DNA of 64,000 nucleotides from Pseudothermotoga elfii DSM 9442 = NBRC 107921 (lineage in GTDB: Bacteria > Thermotogota > Thermotogae > Thermotogales > DSM-5069): NCBI RefSeq assembly GCF_000504085.1, contig NC_022792.1, positions 1,764,001-1,828,000 on the forward strand. Reading direction: 5' to 3'. Below, in pieces: positions 9,396 to 17,515 of the stretch (within the stretch, counting starts at the first letter, position 1; each line of letters begins with the position of its first letter). Below the pieces are notes generated by a model that searched no databases, was not told where the DNA came from, and saw only the letters and a list, made by a program, of their open reading frames with translations. The translations under genes and the position numbers were made by a program.

Positions 9396-10265
9396 TCAGC
9401 CCTCCCATTCGTAAGAACGCGACAAAGATTTGAACTGAAAGATAGATATCACTACAGCTATAGAGAAAAATACTAAGGAGATAGCTGAAGCAAGACCATA
9501 ATTGAAATCTCTGAAAGCAGTTGTGTAAATAAGATAAACCAGAGTTATTGTCGAATTTCCAGGACCACCACCTGTGAGTACATAAATTTTGTCAAAAACA
9601 CTTATAGCTGCTATCGTATAAACAACTGTTAGATAGAGTGTGGTGGGAGTCACAAGTGGGATTGTTATCTTCAACCATTTATAAAATCCAGACGCGCCAT
9701 CTAATTCAGCTGCCTCATAGAGTGATTTTGGTATATTGTTTATTGCCGCAAGATAAAGAATCACTCCCGAACCAGGCGCAATAACCATGTCAGTTAGAAT
9801 TATCGACCACATAGCCATTGAAGGGTCCACGAGCCAAGGAACAGGACCAGCACCTATCTTGGTCAGGAAAGTATTTATCGGCCCGAAAGAGTAATTTAAA
9901 AGCCATCCCCAAACAATACCTATGACCACTGTTGCAGTAACCGTTGGAAGATAATAAATTGCTCGAAAAAGGCTTTGAGCTTTTTCTGATAATGGAGCAA
10001 GAAGTGAAGCAAGCATAAGAGCGACAGAAATATTCTTTAAAACATTAAATGAAGCATACCACATGGTATTTCTCAAGGCAATCCAGAAATCGCTATTCTG
10101 AAAAACTTCTTTGAAATTCTCGAAACCAACCCATTCATTACCAAATATTCCAACATTCTGGAACGCCATTACAAAAGCCATCACAACAGGAACGAAGGTA
10201 AAAATTATAAAGATAATCGTAGCAGGAGCGACAAAGAAATAAGCACTGATCTTTCTACGTAGCAA
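9396..10265 (-). CDS. Carbohydrate ABC transporter permease (MalF type)
   Basis: A 289-residue partner permease with six membrane helices. The EAA loop is LYEAAELDGASGFYKWLKITIPL, followed by the family's VFDKIYVLTGGGPG segment near residue 230. A TTG start follows AAGGGGAGA. It lies two bases after the binding-protein gene. Together with the MalG-type permease it forms the import channel; the sugar cannot be told from sequence. Confidence 0.93.
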   Translation of the reverse strand: MLRRKISAYFFVAPATIIFIIFTFVPVVMAFVMAFQNVGIFGNEWVGFENFKEVFQNSDFWIALRNTMWYASFNVLKNISVALMLASLLAPLSEKAQSLFRAIYYLPTVTATVVIGIVWGWLLNYSFGPINTFLTKIGAGPVPWLVDPSMAMWSIILTDMVIAPGSGVILYLAAINNIPKSLYEAAELDGASGFYKWLKITIPLVTPTTLYLTVVYTIAAISVFDKIYVLTGGGPGNSTITLVYLIYTTAFRDFNYGLASAISLVFFSIAVVISIFQFKSLSRSYEWEG

Positions 10266-10267
10266 TA

Positions 10268-11536
10268 TTATCTCCCCTTCTTTGTGCTTTCTATTATCCG
10301 TGTTACGTTCTTATCTGCATCTTCCAGAGCCTTTCTTGCATCTTTTTTTCCAAGCAAAACAAGCTGAATCTCTCTTGAGATAGCTTCCATTATCTTTTCT
10401 TTAGCTGGATGGGGAGGAAAAACATAATTGTGCTGGGATATCAAGTTTGCCTTGAACATCAATGGATCGTTTTCATATATATTTCCTGCGCTCTTCTTTG
10501 TTGGAAATTGTCCATATTTCGTCAGTTCCTTTTGCTGTTCAGAAGATGTTATATACTTCGCAAACTCAATAACTGCCTTCAATTTCTCCACATCATTCTG
10601 CACAAATACTTGATATGAAGAAACATCGCCAAAACTCCAGAAACTATCACCCTTGTTCTTTACTGGATATGGGACCACATCTATTTCGAGACCAGCATTA
10701 ATGAGGGCTGGAATTGCCCACGTTCCAGTAACATAAATGGCAGCTTTACCGCTTCTGAATAACGTATACGCATCAGCATCACCATAAGAAGCCATAAAAG
10801 GAGGCGCACAGTCTGCAAAAACCTTTGCAAGCCATTCTAATGATTGTTTGTTCTCCTCATTCACAATCGCAGACCTTAAATCTTTCCCCTGACCTTCTAC
10901 AAATTTTCCTCCCCATCCAAGCACAAATGGCCACAAATGGGAATTATCTGGTGCTGGAAAACCACTCGCAACGAATCCATATACATCAATTTTGCCGTCT
11001 GAGTTTCTATCAAAGGTCAACTTTTTTGCAATCTCATAGAATTCGTCAAAAGTCCATGGGTTTTCGACAGATGGTATTTGCACAGACATTTCATCAAAAA
11101 TCTTTTTATTGACAATAACTACCTTTGTCGTCATATAAAATGGAAAACCGTACATCTTTCCTTCATAAGTTGCCCCTTTGATTGCTTCAGAATAGTAATC
11201 CATCTTCTCTTCCTCGGTGAGATAATCATCGATGTTTTGAAGAACCCCCTGTACTACATAATGGGTTCTAAGAGGGCCTCGGGTGAGATCTGGCCACTTT
11301 TTTGAAGCAACAGCAAGGTCCAGTTTTTGATCTCCACCGCTCCATGGTATTTCTGTAAGTTTAAATTCAATGCCTGGGCATGATTCCGAAAATTTAGACA
11401 TCATTCTCTTCAACCAGGCATAGTTATCTCCATCTTCACTCCAGGCTGGAAAATCCCATATGTATATTGTGCCCGCCCAGGAAAACAATGTGGTACAAAT
11501 AGCCACAAAAACTAAAATTGAAGAAAGCTTTTTCAC
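10268..11536 (-). CDS. Sugar ABC transporter substrate-binding protein (family 1)
   Basis: About 422 residues with a signal peptide ending near FSWAG, then a mature domain of the extracellular solute-binding family 1. There is an early WDFPAWSEDG segment and WTFDEFYEIAKKLT in the middle. The GTG at 11536 is chosen because AAGGAGGTG lies just upstream; an earlier GTG at 11554 is part of a leader that overlaps the NlpC/P60 gene. It captures the sugar outside the membrane for the two following permeases. The ligand is unknown; the neighbours suggest an oligosaccharide from glycan breakdown. Confidence 0.92.
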   Translation of the reverse strand: MKKLSSILVFVAICTTLFSWAGTIYIWDFPAWSEDGDNYAWLKRMMSKFSESCPGIEFKLTEIPWSGGDQKLDLAVASKKWPDLTRGPLRTHYVVQGVLQNIDDYLTEEEKMDYYSEAIKGATYEGKMYGFPFYMTTKVVIVNKKIFDEMSVQIPSVENPWTFDEFYEIAKKLTFDRNSDGKIDVYGFVASGFPAPDNSHLWPFVLGWGGKFVEGQGKDLRSAIVNEENKQSLEWLAKVFADCAPPFMASYGDADAYTLFRSGKAAIYVTGTWAIPALINAGLEIDVVPYPVKNKGDSFWSFGDVSSYQVFVQNDVEKLKAVIEFAKYITSSEQQKELTKYGQFPTKKSAGNIYENDPLMFKANLISQHNYVFPPHPAKEKIMEAISREIQLVLLGKKDARKALEDADKNVTRIIESTKKGR

Positions 11537-11550
11537 TTTAAACACCTCCT

Positions 11551-12378
11551 TCACATAATCTCAGTAAATTTTAGAATTTTTGTATCGTAAGAAAAAGCAT
11601 CACGCGTTCCTAAAGAAATTCTGACTTTAAAATACACATAAATATTTTGTACATCATCTGTTGGTATATGTACTTTCAAAACATTTTCATCTAAAGAATA
11701 AATATCTAAATCATACGAAGATTTCCAGATAACTTCATCCGTCATGTAATCAAGCATCTCTACCTGAAGAGTGTATCCACTCAAAAAAGGCAAAGCATAA
11801 TAATGTATTGTGAGATCCACTCCATCATCTCTGAAAAAATAATTTGGTGGTTCTTCAACATAAACATATGGGAAAGATGGGTTTTCATGAAGCCAGAGTC
11901 TCACCAAGAGCGAGAAATAACAAAACCTGTTTCCTGTTTGGCCATAAGGAGCAAACCTGTTTTCACCCCTTATATCAAAAACACCTATACCATATTTTCC
12001 TCCACGTGCTTCTATAGTCTTGTAATTTCCTTTATATATACCAGCATGGAACCCAACTGTATGGCCGCCACCGTTAAAAAGAAGATCACCTGCCAGAAGT
12101 TCTTCAGCTTTGTCGAAATAAACCCAGAGTAGATCACTTCTACCAATTATCATGTGATCGATTCTTTCATTTTCATCTAATGCGGTATGATAAACCCACG
12201 TGGCAAAATTCCAACAATCAAATACTCTGTTTTCTGGATCGTAACTCCCCCACCCATACTCTCCACCGACCATGGTCATTGCATAGTTAATAACTTTTCT
12301 TTGCAAGGGATTCAGGTAATTTCCGAAAATAAGCCCGGCTATCAAAATCGCAAGCCAAAACAAAACAGATTTCCTCAT
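11551..12378 (-). CDS. Secreted NlpC/P60-type cysteine peptidase-like protein
   Basis: About 275 residues with a signal peptide. The NlpC/P60-like core has YGWGSYDPENRVFDCWNF with a candidate nucleophile Cys, and later a His in TVGFHAGIYKG, followed by EARGG. The C-terminal 110 residues look like a beta-rich appended domain. Such enzymes cut peptidoglycan stem peptides or act as amidases. The ATG at 12378 is chosen because GGGGGTA lies eight bases upstream; the longer frame from 12399 has no ribosome site. It is the first gene of the minus-strand secreted-enzyme and sugar-import operon, next to a large palindrome at 12424-12457. Confidence 0.72.
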   Translation of the reverse strand: MRKSVLFWLAILIAGLIFGNYLNPLQRKVINYAMTMVGGEYGWGSYDPENRVFDCWNFATWVYHTALDENERIDHMIIGRSDLLWVYFDKAEELLAGDLLFNGGGHTVGFHAGIYKGNYKTIEARGGKYGIGVFDIRGENRFAPYGQTGNRFCYFSLLVRLWLHENPSFPYVYVEEPPNYFFRDDGVDLTIHYYALPFLSGYTLQVEMLDYMTDEVIWKSSYDLDIYSLDENVLKVHIPTDDVQNIYVYFKVRISLGTRDAFSYDTKILKFTEIM

Positions 12379-12423
12379 AATCTTACCCCCATGGTTCACA
12401 TAATTATGTTACCACAATAGATA

Positions 12424-12457
12424 TTATCATAACCATAAAGTATTTATGTTATGATAA
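12424..12457. promoter_or_regulatory. 34-base near-perfect palindrome in the divergent promoter region
   Basis: TTATCATAA at 12424-12432 is complementary to TTATGATAA at 12449-12457, and inside it CATAAA (12434-12439) pairs with TTTATG (12443-12448) around GTA. One extra C (12433) is the only asymmetry. On the minus strand the right half overlaps a TATGAT-like -10 sequence for the NlpC/P60-ABC operon. A double operator is the simplest reading; no T-run follows, so a terminator is unlikely. Confidence 0.6.
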
Positions 12458-12594
12458 ATTTATTTTCCTTTCTACTATCTCAAAGCATCGCCGTCTTTGT
12501 AACAATTAAAGAATATAAATTACAGAAATAAAATACCTTGAAAGTGCTGCAAAATAAGAATTTTAAAGCTTTTTAGTTAATTAAGAAGGCAGTG

Positions 12595-12622
12595 TTGTAT
12601 CAGAAAAAATTTATGCTATACT
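12595..12622 (+). promoter_or_regulatory. Promoter of the methylthioribose-type operon
   Basis: A -35 box TTGTAT (12595-12600), a 16-base spacer and a -10 box TATACT (12617-12622) lie about 68 bases before the ATG of the binding-protein gene. Two palindromes follow directly downstream of the -10 box. Confidence 0.65.
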
Positions 12623-12627
12623 TGTTT

Positions 12628-12659
12628 TGCACAAATGTGCATTATTGCACAAATGTGCA
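12628..12659 (+). promoter_or_regulatory. Tandem operator: two copies of TGCACAAATGTGCA
   Basis: Identical 14-base palindromes (arms TGCACA/TGTGCA, centre AA) lie at 12628-12641 and 12646-12659, with starts 18 bases apart. They fall just after the -10 box, where a bound repressor would block transcription. The best candidate binder is the SorC-family regulator encoded last in the same operon (21656-22579); this link is inferred. Confidence 0.7.
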
Positions 12660-12689
12660 TAATCTATTCCTCTATGGAGGTGCATTGTC

Positions 12690-13736
12690 ATGAAAAACTC
12701 GAAAGTGCTGGTGTTTCTTTTAACATCACTAGTAGTGATCTCAGTCTTCGCCCAGGTTCAACTCCCCAAAAAATTTGAAAATCCCAAAAATGTACGGATA
12801 GCTCTGGTAAGGGAGGTAGGAGAAGGTAGTTTCTTTGAGCGTTACCTTGCCGGTGCTCAATCAATGGCAAGAGAACTCGGCGTAACACTTTTAGAAGCAA
12901 CCGCTCATGGAGATATGGCAAGAATGGTTACCATGATCGAAAATTTTATCACCCAGAGAGTTGACGCGATCATAATTGACCATGGAAGACCAGATCCATT
13001 GATGCCAAAGATCAAAGAGGCTTTAGACAGAGGAATCAAAGTAGTAACTTTCGATCTGGTTGTAGATGACAACAGAGTTCCTGAAATCGAACAAGATGAT
13101 TTGCTGATAGGTTATCTGATAAGCAAACAACTGGCAGTTGACTTTGCAGGAAATGCAAATGTTATTTATGTAAACGTAGGTGGATTTGCACCATTAGATA
13201 AGAGAGACAAAATGTGGCAGATAATCAAATGGCGTTTTCCCGGGATCAAAGAAGTTGCAAAGATAGGTGCAGTTACAGGATCAACTGCTGCTGATACTCA
13301 AACAAGAATGGAAGCAGCCATGAAAGAAAAACCCGAAGCAAATGCAGTACTCGCCATGTGGGATGAATTCGCAAAAGGTGCGGTAAGAGCAATAATGCAA
13401 GCAGGTAAAAGTGATCAGTTCAAAGTTTACTCAGTTGATGTTACCACCGAAGACATTCAGATGATGATTCAGCAAAACAGTCCATGGGTTGCAACTGTTG
13501 GAACAGATTCCTACGCAGTCGGTCGACTTGCCGTAAGGGCTGCGGCAGCCCTCGTTGGTGGAGAAAAATTACCCAAGTATTTACTGGTCGAACCACAATT
13601 GATTACAAGACAGTTCCTTGTCGACAACAATATAACCAACATGGACGAACTTGTAAAAGCATTACCGGCCCTTGGTGAAAGCAATTTAGTATGGCCCGAA
13701 TGGCTGAAGGCTTTAACTGAAAAAAATAAGAAATAA
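12690..13736 (+). CDS. Ribose-type (Peripla_BP_4) sugar-binding protein
   Basis: A 348-residue periplasmic-binding protein with a signal peptide (cleavage near VFAQ). It belongs to the RbsB/LacI-like type 1 fold: VRIALVREVGEGSFFERYLAGAQ at the start of lobe 1, RVDAIIIDHGRPD, and VLAMWDEFAKGAVRAI in lobe 2. It is the capture protein for the following ATPase and permease. Operon content (MtnK, MtnA) suggests a 5-substituted ribose such as 5-methylthioribose as ligand. The ATG follows TGGAGG. A GC-rich hairpin lies directly after the gene. Confidence 0.9.
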   Translation: MKNSKVLVFLLTSLVVISVFAQVQLPKKFENPKNVRIALVREVGEGSFFERYLAGAQSMARELGVTLLEATAHGDMARMVTMIENFITQRVDAIIIDHGRPDPLMPKIKEALDRGIKVVTFDLVVDDNRVPEIEQDDLLIGYLISKQLAVDFAGNANVIYVNVGGFAPLDKRDKMWQIIKWRFPGIKEVAKIGAVTGSTAADTQTRMEAAMKEKPEANAVLAMWDEFAKGAVRAIMQAGKSDQFKVYSVDVTTEDIQMMIQQNSPWVATVGTDSYAVGRLAVRAAAALVGGEKLPKYLLVEPQLITRQFLVDNNITNMDELVKALPALGESNLVWPEWLKALTEKNKK

Positions 13737-13750
13737 GAAAGGGGGAATTG

Positions 13751-13771
13751 GGCAGGGCTTTTTGCCCTGCC
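13751..13771 (+). promoter_or_regulatory. GC-rich intercistronic hairpin after the binding-protein gene
   Basis: GGCAGGGC (13751-13758), loop TTTTT, and GCCCTGCC (13764-13771) form a perfect 8-bp stem. There is only a weak T-run after it, so it more likely protects the upstream mRNA or reduces read-through, giving more binding protein than ATPase. A similar hairpin follows the binding-protein gene at 42999-43017. Confidence 0.65.
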
Positions 13772-13779
13772 TTCCTAAT

Positions 13780-15273
13780 ATGGCTGTGCTAAGAGGAAAT
13801 AATTTGAGCAAAAAATTTCCCGGTGTTCTGGCTCTCGATAAAGTCGATATAGAGATAAAATCGGGCAAAGTGCATGCACTTGTAGGGGCTAATGGTGCCG
13901 GGAAAAGCACCTTGGTTAAAATTTTGACCGGGTATTACGACAGCTATGATGGCTCAGTTACGATAGATAACCAGGAAGTAATTTTGAGAACACCATTTGA
14001 CGCGCTTCACAATGGAATAGAAGTAGTTCACCAGGAAGTGGATACCCAGTTAGTTCCAACTCTAACAGTGGCTGAGAATCTTTATCTTGAAAATTTTGCT
14101 AACAGGTATGGCACAATTGTCTCTACAAGAGATCTTAAAAAGAAAGCTGAAAAGGATCTGAGTGATATAGGTTTTCCCATACCTGCTTTCGAGAAAGTTG
14201 AGAATTTATCCTTGCACGAAAAACAGCAGCTTGTGATAGCAAGAGCTTTGTTGCATAAAGTTAAATTTCTCATTTTAGATGAACCAACTTCTTCATTGAG
14301 TCTAATTGAAGCAGAAAAGCTCTTTGAGCTTGTCAAAAAATTGAAAGCGCGTGATGTCGGAATTTTGTATATAAGCCAGAGATTGGATGAAATTCAAATT
14401 GTGGCAGATGAGGTCACTGTCCTCAGAAATGGTAGAAAAGCAGCATATTTTGAACATGTACCGCAACTATCAAAAATAGTTGAGGCGATGCTCGATTCAC
14501 CTCAGGAAGATCTTTTTCCAAAAAAAGATCTGAGACAGTTCGGACAGGAAATTTTGAGAGTAGAAGATTTAAAATGTCTTAACAGAGTGAATGGAGTGAG
14601 CTTTAGTGTCAGGAAGGGTGAAATATTAGCCATAACGGGCCTAACAGGTGCCGGAAAGACAGAAACATTGAAAGCAATCTTTGGAGCCATTCGTGCTAAT
14701 AATGGGAAAATTTTCGTGAACGGTAAGCAAATAAAAATAACAAGCCCCGTTGATGCTATTAAAAGCGGTATATACCTCGTTCCAGAAGAAAGAAGAAAAG
14801 AAGGATTGATTCTTGACAAATCCGCGAGAGAAAATATAACCATACCTTTCCTAAAAAATTTCTGCGGCTTCTTAGGCAAAATACTCAAAAAGAATGAATG
14901 CAATCACGCCAAGAGTTTGGCTGAAAAAGTTCGATTGGTACCTTTCGACATTGAACGTCAGGCACAGTACTTTTCTGGAGGAAATCAGCAAAAAATAGTT
15001 GTCAGCAGATGGCTTGGAGGTAAACCAAAGGTGCTTTTGCTTGATGAACCAACTCAAGGTGTTGATGTAGGAGCAAAAAAGGAAATATACCAGCTTATCA
15101 TTCAAGTTGCGAAAGAATCTGCTGTCATTCTTGCCACCAGTGAAATAAACGAGGCTGTTGGAATAGCCGACAGGATATTAGTCATGAGGAATGGAAAGAT
15201 TGTGGCGGAGTTAACTTATGAAAATGCCGATTCAAAAGCGATTATGAGCTATGCAGCGGGGGTGAAACAGTGA
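13780..15273 (+). CDS. Ribose-type ABC transporter ATPase, double-domain (RbsA/MglA family)
   Basis: About 497 residues with two fused nucleotide-binding domains. The first Walker A is GANGAGKST and its signature region is the variant LSLHEKQQL; the second has GLTGAGKTE in the A loop and the signature FSGGNQQK with DEPTQGVD as Walker B. Degeneracy of this sort is usual in the RbsA family. The ATG at 13780 is preferred because the first beta-strand (AVLRGNNLSKKF) is then complete, although no clear ribosome site precedes it; initiation may depend on the upstream hairpin or on coupling. It powers import of the operon's sugar. Confidence 0.9.
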   Translation: MAVLRGNNLSKKFPGVLALDKVDIEIKSGKVHALVGANGAGKSTLVKILTGYYDSYDGSVTIDNQEVILRTPFDALHNGIEVVHQEVDTQLVPTLTVAENLYLENFANRYGTIVSTRDLKKKAEKDLSDIGFPIPAFEKVENLSLHEKQQLVIARALLHKVKFLILDEPTSSLSLIEAEKLFELVKKLKARDVGILYISQRLDEIQIVADEVTVLRNGRKAAYFEHVPQLSKIVEAMLDSPQEDLFPKKDLRQFGQEILRVEDLKCLNRVNGVSFSVRKGEILAITGLTGAGKTETLKAIFGAIRANNGKIFVNGKQIKITSPVDAIKSGIYLVPEERRKEGLILDKSARENITIPFLKNFCGFLGKILKKNECNHAKSLAEKVRLVPFDIERQAQYFSGGNQQKIVVSRWLGGKPKVLLLDEPTQGVDVGAKKEIYQLIIQVAKESAVILATSEINEAVGIADRILVMRNGKIVAELTYENADSKAIMSYAAGVKQ

Positions 15274-16280
15274 AAGATAGGATGACAAATTTTCTTCTCA
15301 AGTATGGTGTAATAACTGCTCTTGTTGTTCTGATAGTTTTCTTTTCGCTCAGTACAAGAGCCTTTTTCAGCTTAGACAATTTTTTTGACATCCTCAGGGC
15401 TGTCTCTATTTTGACTATCGTGGCAATTGGTGTGACTTTTTCGGTAGTTGTTAATGGTATGGATGTGTCTGTTGGTGCCGTGACAGGATTTGCGGTGATA
15501 TTTTCTACAGCTTTAATGGTTATCTGGCAGATTCCCTGGTATATTGCAATAGTTGGTGCTCTGCTGGCTGGAATTGGTATCGGTTTGCTCAATTCCTTTT
15601 TGATATTGAAACTCCGGATACCAGATTTGCTGGCTACACTTGGAACACTTTATCTTGCCCAGGGTTTGCAAATGTGGATCACAAAAGGAGATGCCGTGTA
15701 TAGAGGCATGACAAATCCGTGGGACCCTATGCGCCAGGTCACAAAAGGATTCATACCCAAGGAATTCTTAACGATAGGACAGGGGTTCGTATTCAAAACA
15801 GAGAACTTTCGCGGCATACCTGTACCGGTCATTATAATGCTCTGCGTAGTGCTGATCACCTGGTTTTTGCTTGAATTCACGAGATTTGGCAGAGCTTTTT
15901 ATGCAGTTGGTGGGAACATCGAAGCTGCAAGGTTAGCAGGTATACCGGTGAAAAAATACAGAACAGCTGCTTACGTAATAAGTGCTTTACTTGCAACCCT
16001 CGGAGGTCTTGTCCTCGCTTCGCGCATTGGTTCTGGTGCGGTTAAAGCAGGAGACCCTTATCTTCTGGACGCAGTTGCATCAACATATTTCGGTTTTGCA
16101 GTACTTGGTGTCAGAAGGCCTAACGTCTGGGGTACGTTCTTAGGAGCAGTTTTTGTTGGAGTTATGCTGAATGGTCTTACTATGCTCAACACACCATGGT
16201 ATATACAGGACTTCATTAAAGGTCTGGTATTAGTATCTGCTCTGGGAATTAGTTTCGCCATACGCAAAGAATCACGTTAA
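15270..16280 (+). CDS. Ribose-type ABC transporter permease (RbsC family)
   Basis: A 336-residue membrane protein with eight to ten hydrophobic segments. The branched-chain/ribose permease signature is clear: GMDVSVGAV near residue 65 and RFGRAFYAVGGNIEAARLAGIPV near 205-230, a cytoplasmic ATPase-docking loop. A GTG start overlaps the ATPase stop by four bases, so the two are translationally coupled. One permease gene implies a homodimer channel. Confidence 0.93.
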   Translation: MKDRMTNFLLKYGVITALVVLIVFFSLSTRAFFSLDNFFDILRAVSILTIVAIGVTFSVVVNGMDVSVGAVTGFAVIFSTALMVIWQIPWYIAIVGALLAGIGIGLLNSFLILKLRIPDLLATLGTLYLAQGLQMWITKGDAVYRGMTNPWDPMRQVTKGFIPKEFLTIGQGFVFKTENFRGIPVPVIIMLCVVLITWFLLEFTRFGRAFYAVGGNIEAARLAGIPVKKYRTAAYVISALLATLGGLVLASRIGSGAVKAGDPYLLDAVASTYFGFAVLGVRRPNVWGTFLGAVFVGVMLNGLTMLNTPWYIQDFIKGLVLVSALGISFAIRKESR

Positions 16281-16298
16281 TTAAGGAGGTCGAAGCAG

Positions 16299-17501
16299 AT
16301 GGAACAGCTCAACGAAAGAACCGTTTTGGAATATGTGGAAAAAACCGATCTCAGAAAATCTATTCTTGGCGATGGAAAACTTTCGGCTCAGATTATTTCA
16401 GAAGGCAATGTTAATTTAATATTCCGCATTTGCAATATCGAAAATGGAAATTCTGTTATACTGAAGCAGGCTTTGCCGTATGCATGGAGATATCCAGATT
16501 TCAAAATGCCAGTTGACAGGCAGAGAATAGAGTACGAAACCCTCAGTATAGAATCACAGTACGCACCAGATTATGTCCCAAAAATATATTTCTACGATAA
16601 TAAATCGCACGTCCTTGTGATAGAAGACCTTAAGGAATTAAAAGTTATGCGCGAAGCTTTAATAGATGGAGAAATCTTTCCAAAAGTTGCTGAGCACATA
16701 GGGATCTTCATGGCAAAAACCCTGTTCTATACTTCTGATCTTTACTTATCTTCAGGAAAGAAAAAAGAAATGGTGATCAATTTTTCAAACCCTGTTCTGT
16801 GCAAAGTTCAGGAAGATTTGGTATTCACACAACCATATATTGATCATCCAAACAATAAATGGAGTAAGCCTCTTGATGAAATAGTAAAAAAGATTCACCA
16901 GGATGACAAAATCAGAGGTGAAATATTCTACTTCAAAGAACTTTATATGACTAAATCTCAGGCCTTAATCCACAACGATTTGCACACCGGTTCGATAATG
17001 TTAAATGAAAAAACAACGAAAGTGATCGACCCGGAATTTGCATTTTACGGCCCAATGGCACATGACATAGGAACCTACTTTGCGAACCTTGCAATTGCCT
17101 ATGCCGCACAGGAAGCACACAGAGTAGAACCAGGCACAAGAAATGTATATAGAGAATGGATAGCTGAGTCTTTCGAAGAAACCTGGAACGTTTTTCAGCA
17201 GAGATTTTTGAATGCCTGGGAAAAAGATTCAAATGGCGAATGGCCTTCAGAAAGCTATAGAGAAAATTACATGCTAAGGCTTCTTAAAGAATCGGCTGGA
17301 TTTGGTGCAGCTGAGATTTTCAGAAGGACTATAGGAATGGCGCATGTTCATGATTTCTGGACAATAAAAGATGAAAACATCAGGGCGAAATCAGAAAGTA
17401 TTGCCCTGTATATTGCTATTAATTGGATCAACATGTGGAAAGACGTTGAAAAAATTCAAGATCTGTCGCAAGTTATGAAAAATTCAAAACCATTGATTTG
17501 A
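16299..17501 (+). CDS. mtnK: 5-Methylthioribose kinase
   Basis: Phosphorylates 5-methylthioribose at C1 with ATP; some family members also accept 5-deoxyribose. The 400-residue length matches MtnK. It has the aminoglycoside-kinase-like fold: ATP-site Lys in VILKQALP (K56), a catalytic loop HNDLHTGS (225-232) and the metal-binding DPEFAFYGP (244-252). The MtnK-type stretch AWRYPDFKMPVDRQRIEYE is present at 62-80. The ATG follows AAGGAGG. It sits between the importer and MtnA, giving the order import, phosphorylation, isomerisation. Confidence 0.93.
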   Translation: MEQLNERTVLEYVEKTDLRKSILGDGKLSAQIISEGNVNLIFRICNIENGNSVILKQALPYAWRYPDFKMPVDRQRIEYETLSIESQYAPDYVPKIYFYDNKSHVLVIEDLKELKVMREALIDGEIFPKVAEHIGIFMAKTLFYTSDLYLSSGKKKEMVINFSNPVLCKVQEDLVFTQPYIDHPNNKWSKPLDEIVKKIHQDDKIRGEIFYFKELYMTKSQALIHNDLHTGSIMLNEKTTKVIDPEFAFYGPMAHDIGTYFANLAIAYAAQEAHRVEPGTRNVYREWIAESFEETWNVFQQRFLNAWEKDSNGEWPSESYRENYMLRLLKESAGFGAAEIFRRTIGMAHVHDFWTIKDENIRAKSESIALYIAINWINMWKDVEKIQDLSQVMKNSKPLI

Positions 17502-17515
17502 AAGGAGGAAATGAT

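Noticed and set aside
14502-14903. A 133-codon minus-strand frame inside the RbsA-type ATPase gene
   Set aside because: It mirrors conserved ATPase motifs and has no start context.
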